A stretch of 64,000 bases of DNA from positions 32,633 through 96,632 of the forward strand of contig NZ_PPTG01000040.1 in assembly GCF_002954245.1 (NCBI RefSeq), read 5' to 3'. Below, piece by piece: positions 16,188 to 25,598 of this stretch (the stretch's first letter is position 1; each line of letters opens with the position of its first letter). This DNA comes from Cryobacterium aureum (lineage in GTDB: Bacteria > Actinomycetota > Actinomycetes > Actinomycetales > Microbacteriaceae). The translations under genes and the position numbers were made by a program. The notes beneath the pieces are model-generated. The model was not told the origin of the DNA. It did no database searches and saw only the letters and a program-made list of their open reading frames with translations.

Positions 16188-16315
16188 TCGGGCATCCGCT
16201 GTTCGCACGTGCCAGCTCTGCCGTGTGCCCCGTTCTGGGGATGCTCCCTCTCGCATTCGGAGGTGAGTTTTGATCAGCTTGATTGTAGGGTGAGCGCAAC
16301 CGGACGGAGAATGCT

Positions 16316-17782
16316 GTGGAACCAATCGACTATTTGAGGACCATCACGAGACGGTGGCTGCTCATCGCCATCGTGGGCCTTCTTGGCGGCGGCGCGGCGT
16401 GGGGCTACGCAACGACCCTCCCCGCCCAGTACCAGGCCACCAACAGCGTCTTTGTCACGAGCGATCGAGGTGCGACCACCAGCGAGTTGTTGCAGTCGTC
16501 GACCTTCACGCAAAACCTCGTGCAGTCCTACGCGCAACTCGCCACGACACCAACCGTTCTGGGGCCGGTGATCAACAAGCTCGGCTTGAAGATCTCCACG
16601 CAGGCCCTGGCCTCTCGGGTCACCGCGGTCACTCCCCTCAACACGGTGTTCATCAACATCACCGTGACCAGCCGGTCTGCGACGCAGGCCGTGGACCTCG
16701 CCGACGCCGTCTCCGATTCCCTCGCCGCCACTGTGCAGAATCTGGCACCGAAAGGGCCAGACAACCTGCCCTCGATCACGGTCAAGACGGTTTCGCCGGC
16801 TCAACTGCCGGGCAGCCCCTTTGCTCCCAACACGCAACTGATCATCATCACCGGATTGCTGCTCGGGCTCGTACTTGGCGTGCTCTATGCCCTGGCCCGC
16901 GAGGTATTCGACACCCGGGTCAGTACGGAGAAGGACCTCGATCGGGTCTCCTCCGACCCCCTGCTCGGAAAGGTCGGTCGCAAGAAGCGCACCGATCCAG
17001 CCGGCCTGGTCATGCGGGTCATGCCCCACAGCGCCCTCGCCGAGGCCTACCGACGAGTGCGGGCCAACCTGGAATTCATCGACGTGGACACCCCGCCGCG
17101 TAGCGCCGTGGTGACGTCGGCGGTGACGCGCGATGGCAAGTCCACGACCGCGATCAACCTGGCCCTGGCCATGGCGGAACGCTCGTCACGAGTGCTGCTG
17201 ATCGACGCCGACCTGCGGCGCCCGTCGATCGCCGAGCTGTGTGACCTCGAAGGCGATGTGGGACTCACCACCGTTCTGCTGGGCGATGTCGACCCCGACG
17301 ACGCCATTGTGCGCTGGTCGGACGGCATCGACGTGCTGCCCTCCGGCGCAGTGCCACCCAATCCGGGGCAGCTCCTCGGGTCGGCGGCAATGAAAACCCT
17401 GATGGAACGCCTGCTGCTCGACTACGACTTCATCGTCATCGATTCCCCGCCACTTCTTCCGGCCACGGATGCACTCGGCCTGGCCCACCTCACCGACGGT
17501 GCCATCGTCGTCGCTCGCTACAAATCGACCACCCGCCAACAGCTGGCCACCACGCTGGAGTCGCTCGAAGCGGTCAACGCCCGCATCCTCGGCATCGTGC
17601 TCAACCAGGTGCGCGAACGTCGCGCCGAGGTGTACTACGGACCGCTCGCCCCGGTGACCGGTCCCGTGCCGCTGACGCCGGGAACGGCCAACCGGGTCAC
17701 CGCCACCCGGGCACCCCGCACCACGTTTGATGAGACGGGCCGTCGCAGCTCCCGAACGTCGGATTCGGCGCGGTCGTCGTAG
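16316..17782 (+). CDS. Wzz-type chain-length protein fused to BY-kinase
   Basis: A 488-aa fusion. Residues 1-200 form a Wzz domain with two membrane helices (near 16-33 and 174-195). The C-terminal half (about 225-450) is a bacterial tyrosine-kinase P-loop domain: SAVTRDGKSTTAINLALAMA (Walker A), VLLIDADLRRP (Walker A'), and DFIVIDSPPLLPATDA (Walker B). The proline-rich VLPSGAVPPNPGQLL segment is also typical. Such proteins control polymer length and export with Wzx/Wzy. The tail is Ser/Arg/Thr-rich; I see only the YYGP pair near residue 440 and no Tyr cluster, so the usual autophosphorylation tail is reduced. Start is GTG 16316. Confidence 0.92.
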   Translation: MEPIDYLRTITRRWLLIAIVGLLGGGAAWGYATTLPAQYQATNSVFVTSDRGATTSELLQSSTFTQNLVQSYAQLATTPTVLGPVINKLGLKISTQALASRVTAVTPLNTVFINITVTSRSATQAVDLADAVSDSLAATVQNLAPKGPDNLPSITVKTVSPAQLPGSPFAPNTQLIIITGLLLGLVLGVLYALAREVFDTRVSTEKDLDRVSSDPLLGKVGRKKRTDPAGLVMRVMPHSALAEAYRRVRANLEFIDVDTPPRSAVVTSAVTRDGKSTTAINLALAMAERSSRVLLIDADLRRPSIAELCDLEGDVGLTTVLLGDVDPDDAIVRWSDGIDVLPSGAVPPNPGQLLGSAAMKTLMERLLLDYDFIVIDSPPLLPATDALGLAHLTDGAIVVARYKSTTRQQLATTLESLEAVNARILGIVLNQVRERRAEVYYGPLAPVTGPVPLTPGTANRVTATRAPRTTFDETGRRSSRTSDSARSS

Positions 17783-18792
17783 TGCGGGTCCTCCAGTCCT
17801 TTCCGGAGGGTCGCGCCACGACGAATCCCTACCTGCTGCAACTGAGCCGGTCACTGCGCCCGCACGTGGAGGTGCTCGGCTTCACCTGGCGCCGGGCGCT
17901 CACGAGCCGGTACGACGTGTTCCACGTGCACTGGCCGGAGATTCTCCTGCAGGGTCGCACACCGGGCCGGGCGCTGGCCAGACGGATGCTGTTCCGCCTG
18001 TTCCTGGCGCGGCTGCGGCTGCGTCGCACCGCGGTGGTGCGCACGCTGCACAACGTGCGCAGCCACGAGCTCGCACCGCGGCAGGACCAACGCTTGCTCG
18101 AGCGGTTCGACCAGCGCACCACGCTGTGGATTCGGCTCAACCCATTCACACCGGTACCCGCCGGCGCGCTCGAACGCACCATCCCGCACGGGGACTACCG
18201 CGACTGGTACTTCGACCAGCCATCGGGCGCGACCGTGCCTGGCCGACTGCTCTACTTCGGGCTCATTCGCCCGTATAAGGGTGTGGACGCCCTGGTCGAA
18301 TCCTTCCGACAGCTGGGCGCTGGACTCCCCGACGATCCCCGGCCGACGCTGCGCATCGTGGGGGCTCCGCAATCGAGCGAGCTGGCCCAGCAGCTGCAGT
18401 TCGGCGCGGCCGGCGAACCACGCATCGAGTTCGTACTGCGCCACACCAGCGATGCCGAGCTGGCCGCCGCCATTCAGGCAGCCGAACTGGTCGTGTTGCC
18501 GTACACCGAGATGCACAACTCCGGCGCCGCACTGCTGGCCCTCTCGCTGGACCGGCCGGTCTTGGTGCCGCAGAACGCGGTGACCACCGCCCTGGCCGAC
18601 GAGGTCGGTGCCGAGTGGGTGCTTTGCTACAGTGGGCCGCTGTGCGCCGAGGTTCTCGCCGATGCGCTCGTGCGCGTGCGGCGACCTCGGTCCACGCCCG
18701 CACCCGATCTCTCGCGCCGCCGGTGGTCGGTCGGAGCGGCCGAACACGTCGACGCCTATGGCCGGGCCGTGCTGTCAGCCCGCTCGCGCTGA
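17782..18792 (+). CDS. Glycosyltransferase (GT4/GumK-like)
   Basis: A 336-aa enzyme starting with GTG that overlaps the kinase stop by one base (TAGTG). N-terminal features are MRVLQSFPEGRATTNPYLLQ and YDVFHVHWPE, as in sugar transferases acting on lipid-linked oligosaccharides. The C-terminal Rossmann half has LLYFGLIRPYKGVDALVESF, LRIVGAPQ and AELVVLPYTEMHNSGAALLALSLDRPV. Fold and neighbours support sugar transfer to the growing repeat unit; the sugar is unknown. Confidence 0.85.
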   Translation: MRVLQSFPEGRATTNPYLLQLSRSLRPHVEVLGFTWRRALTSRYDVFHVHWPEILLQGRTPGRALARRMLFRLFLARLRLRRTAVVRTLHNVRSHELAPRQDQRLLERFDQRTTLWIRLNPFTPVPAGALERTIPHGDYRDWYFDQPSGATVPGRLLYFGLIRPYKGVDALVESFRQLGAGLPDDPRPTLRIVGAPQSSELAQQLQFGAAGEPRIEFVLRHTSDAELAAAIQAAELVVLPYTEMHNSGAALLALSLDRPVLVPQNAVTTALADEVGAEWVLCYSGPLCAEVLADALVRVRRPRSTPAPDLSRRRWSVGAAEHVDAYGRAVLSARSR

Positions 18793-18830
18793 ACCAGAGG
18801 ATCCCGCTGGCACTCGATGCGCGGTCGCGC

Positions 18831-19904
18831 TCAGGCACCGGCGAACAGCCAGGCATCGGCGGCGAGCCGTCCGTCAATAGCCGGCAGGTCGTCGACGGAG
18901 GGGCCCGCTGCCTGCAAGGCGTGCAGCACGGCATCCGCTAGCTGCTGGGGGGTACAGCCCGGTGCGACCACGTCGTGGCCGTGTTCCTCGAGCCAGGAGG
19001 CGAGCCCGGTTTCGGTCGTAGTCACGATGCTGCAGCCGTGCGCGAGTCCCTCGACGATCGGCAGGCCGACCTGTTCGCGCCAGGTCGCGGTCGGTTGGCT
19101 GGGCAGTGCCAGCACGCGGGCGCGACGTAACTGCCGGTGAATCTCGCTGCGCGGCGGGTCGATGACCAGCTCGATCGTTGGGTCGCTGGCCACGGCCTGG
19201 CGTGCCTGGTTTTCCAGCGCCCCCTTGCCGATGAGGATGAGACGGGCCGCTGGCACCTGTGCTGTGACCAGTGGCCAGGCCGCGAGAAGGCCCGGCAACC
19301 CCTTGCGCTGGGCGAACGCCCCCAGAAACACCACCCGGTTCACCTCGACGTCGCCCGGGCAGGTGCACGCGGCCGGCAACGCCGGAATAACGGCGGAGAC
19401 GGCATCACGGGCGGGTTCCGGCAGGGCTGCGCGGTACGTGACGCTGGCGGCGTCCGTTCCGAAAACGATGCGGTCGGTCTGGCGCCAGACGAAGCGGGCT
19501 GCGACACCGTTGAGGGCGCGCCTCAGCCGCGCACGGGAGCCCAGCTTTCGGTCGAACGGGTCGGCGTTCTCCAGCGCGTAACACACGATGCTTGCTCGGC
19601 CGCCGCCGAGCAGTGCCCGCAAACGGAGGGCGCAGATCGCGAATGTGCTGGCCCACACGCTTGCAAGCATGAGCGGTTCGCCAATTTCAAGCGTCGTGAC
19701 TGGGGAACGGGCGAGCAACCACGCGGCGCGCAGCGGGTGAGCCTGCACGACCACGAGGCCCTGAGCAAGCTCTTCGTGAAAGTCATACCTCTTAATACGG
19801 AAGAGAATGGCGGCCGGCGGCAACTCGTGTGCGCGTTCCAAGTGAGCGCTGCGCAGGGTGCGGTACAGCCTGGCCCGGTCGATCAGAATGCGATTGCTAG
19901 CCAC
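18831..19904 (-). CDS. Glycosyltransferase family 4
   Basis: A 357-aa enzyme. The C-terminal domain shows VVFLGAFAQRKGLPGLLAAW, RLILIGKGALENQA, VLALPSQPTATWREQVGLPIVEGLAHGCSIVTT (the EX7E-like nucleotide-sugar site) and LASWLEEHGHDVVAPG. I choose the GTG at 19904, which overlaps the end of the upstream gene by eight bases; a longer frame to 19985 would overlap it by far more and looks non-coding. It is the second gene of a minus-strand pair with the GT2 gene and converges with 17782-18792. Confidence 0.83.
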   Translation of the reverse strand: MASNRILIDRARLYRTLRSAHLERAHELPPAAILFRIKRYDFHEELAQGLVVVQAHPLRAAWLLARSPVTTLEIGEPLMLASVWASTFAICALRLRALLGGGRASIVCYALENADPFDRKLGSRARLRRALNGVAARFVWRQTDRIVFGTDAASVTYRAALPEPARDAVSAVIPALPAACTCPGDVEVNRVVFLGAFAQRKGLPGLLAAWPLVTAQVPAARLILIGKGALENQARQAVASDPTIELVIDPPRSEIHRQLRRARVLALPSQPTATWREQVGLPIVEGLAHGCSIVTTTETGLASWLEEHGHDVVAPGCTPQQLADAVLHALQAAGPSVDDLPAIDGRLAADAWLFAGA

Positions 19905-20868
19905 GCTTGTACTCGTGGTATACCAACCCCACCGAACCAGCCAGCATCCCGGCGCCCCTGGCCGCGGTGCGCAAGCCGCGGGCACGCAACGGCACCTGTC
20001 CGACCAGCGAGCCGGCGAGGTACCGCACGATTCCGCCGCAGACCCGTGCGGCGCCGCGCGCCTGCAGCGTCATGCGCACCAGCACTCGTTTGCCGTTTTC
20101 GGTGTCGTCGAGGTTGATCCGGCTCCAGGTATTGCCCATGCGAAAGGCACGTTGCAGCACCCATTCCCGGGTGAGGCGGTCCGCCGGCACGATGTCAATG
20201 ACGATCGCTTCATCGCACCAGATCATCTGCCCGCCCCGCTGGTGTAGCTGCCGGGTGAACAGCGAGTCCGACCCACCGGACAGCCCGAACCGTTCATCAA
20301 ACCTGAGCTCCAGACGGCGCACCTGGGCCAGGTCCAGCAGCAGATTGTTCGTGGCGGCCAGCGACACCGGCGTGCCGGTGGTGAACCGACGGCGTTCGAA
20401 AAAGCCACCGGCCCGAATCCACTGGTCGGGTTCGATGTCGTACTGCGAGAGCACCGGGCCGACCACGGCTGCCGGCCGATAGGTCGAGTAGGTATCGAGC
20501 AGCTGAACGAGCCAATGGCTGCTGGGTCGTTCGTCGTCGTCGATGAAGATGAGCAGGTCGGCCCCCTGGCCTTCCAGCAGCGCCCGATTGCGCGCCGAGG
20601 CGATGCCCGGGGTGGGTTCGTGCACGTAGCGGACGGGTGTCGGCCGGGTCGACGGCTCCCCCGCCTCCAACCAGCTGGTGTCGGTCACCAGGGTGCGAGC
20701 TCCGGCGTCGGGATCGTTGTCGACGACGATGATCTCCACCGGCGCGAACACCATGCCGGCCTGGTCGAGCAGCTCCGGCAGGAGCTCCTCAAGGTCGGCC
20801 GGGCGCTGGAAGGTCAGCACCGCAATCACGACGTGCGGGTCAGTCGTGGTTCGGTTGACAGGTGACAT
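19897..20868 (-). CDS. Glycosyltransferase family 2
   Basis: A 323-aa GT-A enzyme. The N-terminus reads VVIAVLTFQRPADLEELLPEL, then EIIVVDNDPDA, PGIASARNRAL and LLIFIDDDERPS, which holds the metal-binding DxD. Later GGSDSLFTRQLHQRGGQMIWCDEA matches the acceptor-side ED-like motif of GT2 enzymes. The C-terminus has a hydrophobic segment near GMLAGSVGLVYHEY. It probably adds one sugar of the repeat unit. The downstream GT4 start overlaps its stop. Confidence 0.87.
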   Translation of the reverse strand: MSPVNRTTTDPHVVIAVLTFQRPADLEELLPELLDQAGMVFAPVEIIVVDNDPDAGARTLVTDTSWLEAGEPSTRPTPVRYVHEPTPGIASARNRALLEGQGADLLIFIDDDERPSSHWLVQLLDTYSTYRPAAVVGPVLSQYDIEPDQWIRAGGFFERRRFTTGTPVSLAATNNLLLDLAQVRRLELRFDERFGLSGGSDSLFTRQLHQRGGQMIWCDEAIVIDIVPADRLTREWVLQRAFRMGNTWSRINLDDTENGKRVLVRMTLQARGAARVCGGIVRYLAGSLVGQVPLRARGLRTAARGAGMLAGSVGLVYHEYKRG

Positions 20869-20945
20869 GACCTACCCCTCTGTAGTCGTGCGAGCGGTGC
20901 CGGTAGTGCCAGAAATGCGCGATGAGCTCGGGAGTGGGACCAGGA

Positions 20946-23900
20946 TCAATTGGCCCGCTTCACGATCAGGTCATCGAACGTTGCGGTGACGGGTGTCACG
21001 GTGGCGGTCGACCCCAGGTAGAAGGCCAGGCCGACGGCACCGGATGTCTGCATCGTTGCGGTCGAATCCGTCACCGTGGCCTGCCACGCTGACGGTTCCG
21101 GCGTACCTAAGGCCCAGACCTTGGCCCGAATCGTCGTCGGGGCCGAGCCGGCGACCTGAACGCGCAGTTGCAGCGCGCTGCCGGTCGTGTAGGTGAGGCC
21201 GGAGACGTTCTGGGCTTTCAGGGTCGTGGCGCCGTGCATGAGCTGCAGCTGCACCACTCCGGTCGACAGGTTCTTGATGCGCATCCGGTAGTCGTCCGTA
21301 CCGACACGGCGGCCAATCAGTGAGGTGTAGGCACCGGAACCGGTCGCATCCTGCTGGAGGGTCGTCGTGACGAGCATATCGGTGTCGAGCAGGGACACGC
21401 CGGAGAGATAGGCGTTGACGGTGGCACCGGCTGACGCCTTGAGGCGGCCGACACCACCACTGACCGAGTAGTTGGATGCCGTCCCGGTCGTGGTCCAGGC
21501 CCCACCGGTATCGGCGGTGCCCAGGCCGGTCGCCACGGTGCGGGAGAACGCATCGGCGGCCATCGGTGTGATCGGATCGACGGCCGGAATCACAACTGTC
21601 TGCACGGTTTGCGCGGTGGCGGAGGCGTTGTCGGTCACTGTGAGCGTCACGCCGTAGCTACCTTCGAACGCATAGGTGTGTGTGGCGGTCACGCCGGTGC
21701 CGGTGCTCCCGTCGCCGAAGTCCCAGCTGTAGTCGGTGATGGTGCCGTCGCTGTCGGCGGAGGCGGAGGCATCCGTCGCGATGGTAAGCGGCGTGGCCTG
21801 GTAGCTGAAAGCTGCCGTCGGCGCGACGTTGCCCGCCGGGTCGGAGGCCTGGACCGTACGCGTTGTGACCGTACTAGCTCCCGAGTTGTCGGTGACCGTG
21901 AGGGTGACCGGGTAGCTGCCGGCTGCCGCGTAGTTGTGTGTTGCGGTGGCACCGGTCGCGGTGCTGTCATCGCCGAAGTTCCAGGCATAACTCGTGATGG
22001 TACCGTCGGAATCGGTGGATCCGGTGGCGTCAACGCTCAGGTCACGATTGGCGATCGCACTGCTGAACGAGGCGGTCGGCGCCACGTTGGCCTGGGGCCC
22101 GGATCGGCCGACCGAATTGTGCCGGGCGATGGCGCTGGGGCTGAGAGCCGTGTTGTAGACGGCTACCTCATCGATGTCGGCGGCAATGTAATCACTCGCC
22201 GGTCGGCTGGTCCACCCGCTGAGATTGTCGCCTCCGATGCGCCAGTAGCCCTGGATCGGCGCCGCCGACGTCGTGTCGGTGCGCTGGGCGGCGAGCGCGC
22301 CGTCGACGTAGAGGGACATGCCGGTGGCGCCGACCGAGGCGACGATGTGGTGCCATTGGCCATCGTTGTACGACGCGGTCGTGTTCACGGTGCGGAGGAT
22401 TCCGGGCTTCACGCCGAACCAGAGGCGGCCGGCATTGTCCATGTAGACCTGACGGTCGTAGGCCGTGGACGCACCGCTCGCCGCACTTCCCAGCCCGATG
22501 ATCTTTCCACCTTGTGTCGTGGTGGTCTTCACCCAAGCTTCGACGGTGAAGGCGCCCCGCGGGGTTTCAAAGGCCGATGAGGCGGCGGTTCCGGCGGACG
22601 TGCCGCTGAATCGCGAGGCCGTTCCCGAATCGGCGGCGAGCGCGCCCGCGACGTTTCGAGTGACACCGGTTCCGGTCGTTTCGTTGGACCCGGCAGCCCA
22701 GTCATAGGCGGTCACGCCGGTTGGCTCGCCGAGCGGCCAGTACGAGGACGGCGAGTCGCTCTGGATGGTTTTGGCATAGGCGTTGTACTCGCCGGAACCG
22801 GAGACAGTCACGCTGGTCGGGTTGCCCGTTTTCACATTGCCGAAGGAATCCTGCACGCGCACGCGGTAGGCGTAGGTCTGCCCCGGTGTCAGCCCGGTGT
22901 CGGTGAAGCCCATGGCCGGCCGAGACCAGTCGGTGGACAGCCCGGTCACCGTGCCGACGGAAACCCCGTCCCGCAGCACCTCGTAGCTGAGCCGTTCATT
23001 GTCGCGGTCGAAGGCCGCTTTCCAACCGATGCGGGCGGTGCCGGCCGAGAGGGAGTCCACGGTGGGCACGAAAGAGGCTGCGGCGAAGGCCGCGTTAGCC
23101 ACCCGCGGGCCTTCCTTGTTGGGGGCGATCGCCGTGCTGGCGAAACGAACCAGTCCCTGCTGGCCCTTGTTGTTGACGTTGGTGAACTCACCGCCGTAGA
23201 GCAAGTACTGCCCATTGCCGGTGATGGTCCACGGTCCCTGGCCCTGGCCGGTGAAGGTGCCGGAGTTGATCTCCGGGTAGAAGGTCAGGATGCTCGGGCT
23301 CGGCTTGCCGGTGAAGCTGACATAGCTTCCGACGGCATTGGGCGTGAGAGTGCCGGTCGCTGCCATGGAGAACGTGAGGGTACGGTGGTAGGAGCGCGGT
23401 GTGGTCTCGACCGGGCCACCCATGTTGCCGCAGTAGTGCGTGTGAGCGGTGGTGTACACGACGTTGCCGAGCGGTACAGCTGAGTAGGTGTCGCCGTGGC
23501 AGTCTTCCATCCAGATGAGGGATCCGTCGCTCCAGTTAGCTCGGAAGGTGCCCTCGAAGTTTGCCCCGCTTCCGAAGTCGTAGCCGGTTCCGAAGGCGCC
23601 ATCGGCCGATGAGGTGAGGCTGGTGATGGCACCGTTGACGCCGCCGTTGCGAATGAGAGTGTTCACGGCCCAGGGCAGGGACGCACCGGTTACGGCATCC
23701 GTCGCGGCCATTCCATAGCCGGGGGCAGCGCTGCCGTTATAGGAGGTGAACGAGCCGCCGATGAGCACCTTGGTGCCGTCCGGTGAGATTGTCATGGCAT
23801 GGACCGACCCGCCGACCGGGTTTCCGGTCCAGCTACGTACTGCACCGTTTGAGGTGGCAAACGCGGCGATCTGATTGCGGGCGACCCCGCTGGCCGAGGT

Positions 23901-24524
23901 GAACACTCCCCCGGCATAAACGGTGTCACCGAAGGTCGCGAGGCTTTTCACCGAGGCGTTGACCGTTGGAGCCCAGGATGAGACGAGGGAGCCGCTGGCC
24001 GTGTCGAACGCGGCCAGGCGGTAGCGCGTTACGCCGCCGACAGCCGTGAAGAATCCGCCGGCATAGAGTCGGGTGCCATCAGCGGATGCCACGAGAGAGC
24101 GAACGGCTCCGTTCAGGTTCGGGTTGAAGCTCGCGACCAGCACGCCGGTCGTGAGGTTGTAGGCGAGCAAATTGTTGCGTACAACTTCGTTCACACCGGC
24201 TGCCGACCCGGCCGGCCGTGCCTTGGTGAATTCGCCTCCGGCGTAGACGGTGTTGCCCACAATCACCTGGGACCAGACGACGCCGTTGATCTGAGTCGTG
24301 GGCAGGGCGTCGGCGGCCACGGTGAGCGGCGTACCGGCATCCACTGGGCTGGTGTCGGCCTGCGCCATGAGGGGTGCCGTCAAGACGCCCGCGAGTATGG
24401 ACGCGATGGTCAGGAGGCTGAGCCAGCCGGCACGCAGCGACCCGATCGCACGCGACGGACTCGCGTCTTTGGAGGGGGCAGTGCGCGGGTTGACGTGCAG
24501 GCGAGACGCGGAGAGAAGTCGCAC
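20946..24524 (-). CDS. Large secreted protein: repeat domain, FN3, LamG and two PKD domains
   Basis: A 1192-aa exported protein starting at GTG 24524 behind AAGGAATC. A signal peptide ends near residue 56 (MAQA). Residues about 65-480 are a beta-propeller-like domain of repeated units of the YAGGxF...GxxR...LAAFDTASG kind. An FN3-like domain (about 490-580), a LamG/concanavalin-type domain (about 593-800, SYWPLGEPTG and the YNDGQWHHIVASV core), two PKD domains (about 808-985, each with DSDGTI and the WNFGD/WDFGD core) and a jelly-roll-like C-terminus follow. There is no sortase signal. The N-terminal domain is nearly the same as in 26762-28636. Polysaccharide binding at the cell surface is a reasonable inference from PKD/LamG and location; no catalytic motif is visible. 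Confidence 0.9.
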   Translation of the reverse strand: MRLLSASRLHVNPRTAPSKDASPSRAIGSLRAGWLSLLTIASILAGVLTAPLMAQADTSPVDAGTPLTVAADALPTTQINGVVWSQVIVGNTVYAGGEFTKARPAGSAAGVNEVVRNNLLAYNLTTGVLVASFNPNLNGAVRSLVASADGTRLYAGGFFTAVGGVTRYRLAAFDTASGSLVSSWAPTVNASVKSLATFGDTVYAGGVFTSASGVARNQIAAFATSNGAVRSWTGNPVGGSVHAMTISPDGTKVLIGGSFTSYNGSAAPGYGMAATDAVTGASLPWAVNTLIRNGGVNGAITSLTSSADGAFGTGYDFGSGANFEGTFRANWSDGSLIWMEDCHGDTYSAVPLGNVVYTTAHTHYCGNMGGPVETTPRSYHRTLTFSMAATGTLTPNAVGSYVSFTGKPSPSILTFYPEINSGTFTGQGQGPWTITGNGQYLLYGGEFTNVNNKGQQGLVRFASTAIAPNKEGPRVANAAFAAASFVPTVDSLSAGTARIGWKAAFDRDNERLSYEVLRDGVSVGTVTGLSTDWSRPAMGFTDTGLTPGQTYAYRVRVQDSFGNVKTGNPTSVTVSGSGEYNAYAKTIQSDSPSSYWPLGEPTGVTAYDWAAGSNETTGTGVTRNVAGALAADSGTASRFSGTSAGTAASSAFETPRGAFTVEAWVKTTTTQGGKIIGLGSAASGASTAYDRQVYMDNAGRLWFGVKPGILRTVNTTASYNDGQWHHIVASVGATGMSLYVDGALAAQRTDTTSAAPIQGYWRIGGDNLSGWTSRPASDYIAADIDEVAVYNTALSPSAIARHNSVGRSGPQANVAPTASFSSAIANRDLSVDATGSTDSDGTITSYAWNFGDDSTATGATATHNYAAAGSYPVTLTVTDNSGASTVTTRTVQASDPAGNVAPTAAFSYQATPLTIATDASASADSDGTITDYSWDFGDGSTGTGVTATHTYAFEGSYGVTLTVTDNASATAQTVQTVVIPAVDPITPMAADAFSRTVATGLGTADTGGAWTTTGTASNYSVSGGVGRLKASAGATVNAYLSGVSLLDTDMLVTTTLQQDATGSGAYTSLIGRRVGTDDYRMRIKNLSTGVVQLQLMHGATTLKAQNVSGLTYTTGSALQLRVQVAGSAPTTIRAKVWALGTPEPSAWQATVTDSTATMQTSGAVGLAFYLGSTATVTPVTATFDDLIVKRAN

Positions 24525-24582
24525 GAAGATTCCTTACTCGAAACGAGGCGCAGGGGCTTCGGGTAGCCACCGCATTCCTCGG

Positions 24583-24626
24583 AGTATAGTGAGAATCTTT
24601 CATGGATTGCTGCCCCCTATCCGGGG
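24583..24626 (-). promoter_or_regulatory. C-run/G-run box and -10 of the large secreted protein gene
   Basis: On the minus strand CCCC-GGATA-GGGGG (24626-24613) is followed after exactly 24 bases by a TATACT -10 (24588-24583), about 59 bases before the GTG at 24524. The same arrangement is found at 34649-34693. Confidence 0.5.
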
Positions 24627-24630
24627 CACA

Positions 24631-24663
24631 CCCGCGGGGCCGCCCAGCGCGGCCCCGCGCGGG
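24631..24663 (-). terminator. GC-rich hairpin after the gene at 24670
   Basis: CCCGCGGGGCCGC pairs with GCGGCCCCGCG-C-GGG around a short loop, seven bases past the stop of the minus-strand gene. It has no T run, as is common in high-GC actinobacteria. Confidence 0.55.
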
Positions 24664-24669
24664 AGCAGA

Positions 24670-25386
24670 TCAGCGCGGGGCGGCGCCCTCGAACAGCACG
24701 ATCGGCACGCCGACGGAGTAGTCAACGGCGATGCGTACCTGGTCGCGCTGGTCGCTGGGCACGGCGAAAACGAAAATCCCCTGCTGGGTCGCCCCCGGAG
24801 CGACAGACTCCGGGAACGGAGCCCCGCCTGACGCCGTCAATTCGGTGGCGGGACTCTGCTCGGCACCGAAAAACAGGTTGACCACCGTTGACGCTAACGA
24901 CACGGTGTCGGGCGTGTCGTTTCGCACGGTCACCGTGAAACGCAGGGACGGGCCGCCCACCTCGCCCGGACCGCGCGCGACGCCGTCGACGGCTGAGAGT
25001 GCACCGACGCTGAAGACCACGCCGGGGACAGCGGCGGCGGATTCAGTGAGTGGTACCGGTGCCTGCGCGGCCGGCGGAGCGGGTTCTGCAGCGGCGGCCT
25101 CGGTCGGCGCTGGGGCGGCGGCGGTCGGAATCGGCGTGAATGATGGAGTGGATGACGGAACGGCGGTCGGCGTTGCCGTAGGTCGTGGGCTCGGCGAGGC
25201 ACTGGCGCTGGCTCCGGCGAGGTTTGGGGCGGTTCCGTTCGACGCGGCGACCCCGGCGACGACGAGTACGACGATGAGAACGGCCAGCGCAGCGGATGCG
25301 ACGATCCACCAGACGCGTCGCCGTTTGGTCGATTCGTCGCCCGCGGTGGGGCCGGCGCTGTTATCGACGGGCTGGTGCACTGACAT
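24670..25386 (-). CDS. Membrane-anchored protein with Pro/Thr/Ala linker and DUF4352-like domain
   Basis: A 238-aa protein with a cytosolic N-terminus (STKRRRVWW), one membrane helix (about residues 27-48, ASAALAVLIVVLVVAGVAAS), a long Pro/Thr/Ser/Ala linker (about 55-120) and a C-terminal beta-domain. The domain reads FSVGALSAVDGVARGPGEVG, LRFTVTVRNDTPDTVSL and VPSDQRDQVRIAVDY, in the style of DUF4352/telokin-like domains that ride on actinobacterial surface proteins. Its function is unknown. It reads away from the divergent glycosyltransferase gene at 25599. Confidence 0.72.
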   Translation of the reverse strand: MSVHQPVDNSAGPTAGDESTKRRRVWWIVASAALAVLIVVLVVAGVAASNGTAPNLAGASASASPSPRPTATPTAVPSSTPSFTPIPTAAAPAPTEAAAAEPAPPAAQAPVPLTESAAAVPGVVFSVGALSAVDGVARGPGEVGGPSLRFTVTVRNDTPDTVSLASTVVNLFFGAEQSPATELTASGGAPFPESVAPGATQQGIFVFAVPSDQRDQVRIAVDYSVGVPIVLFEGAAPR

Positions 25387-25504
25387 GGTGAAACTCCAGG
25401 TTGCTCGGCTGGTTGCAAGATCGGGTTGGGTTCTTGGTGCGGCGATAGATATGGTGCAGCCATTAATACACGGGGTGAACCCTCATTCCTAGGGGGCGGG
25501 TGAA

Positions 25505-25538
25505 CCCCATCCGGGGGCATCCCCTCACGCTGTACAGT
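25505..25538 (+). promoter_or_regulatory. Promoter of the glycosyltransferase gene at 25599
   Basis: CCCC-ATCC-GGGGG (25505-25517) is followed by TACAGT (25533-25538) as likely -10. The gap is 15 bases, unlike the 24 seen at the two strict copies, so this is a weaker example of the box. Confidence 0.4.
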
Positions 25539-25598
25539 GTGAAATTCCGGCACCCGATCGGTTTTCCCCCAAAACACACGACCAACGAGGCGACAGAC

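Noticed and set aside
16228..16240. CCCC-GTTCT-GGGG as a further copy of the promoter box
   Set aside because: No -10 lies 24 bases downstream; it may be part of a terminator after 16187.
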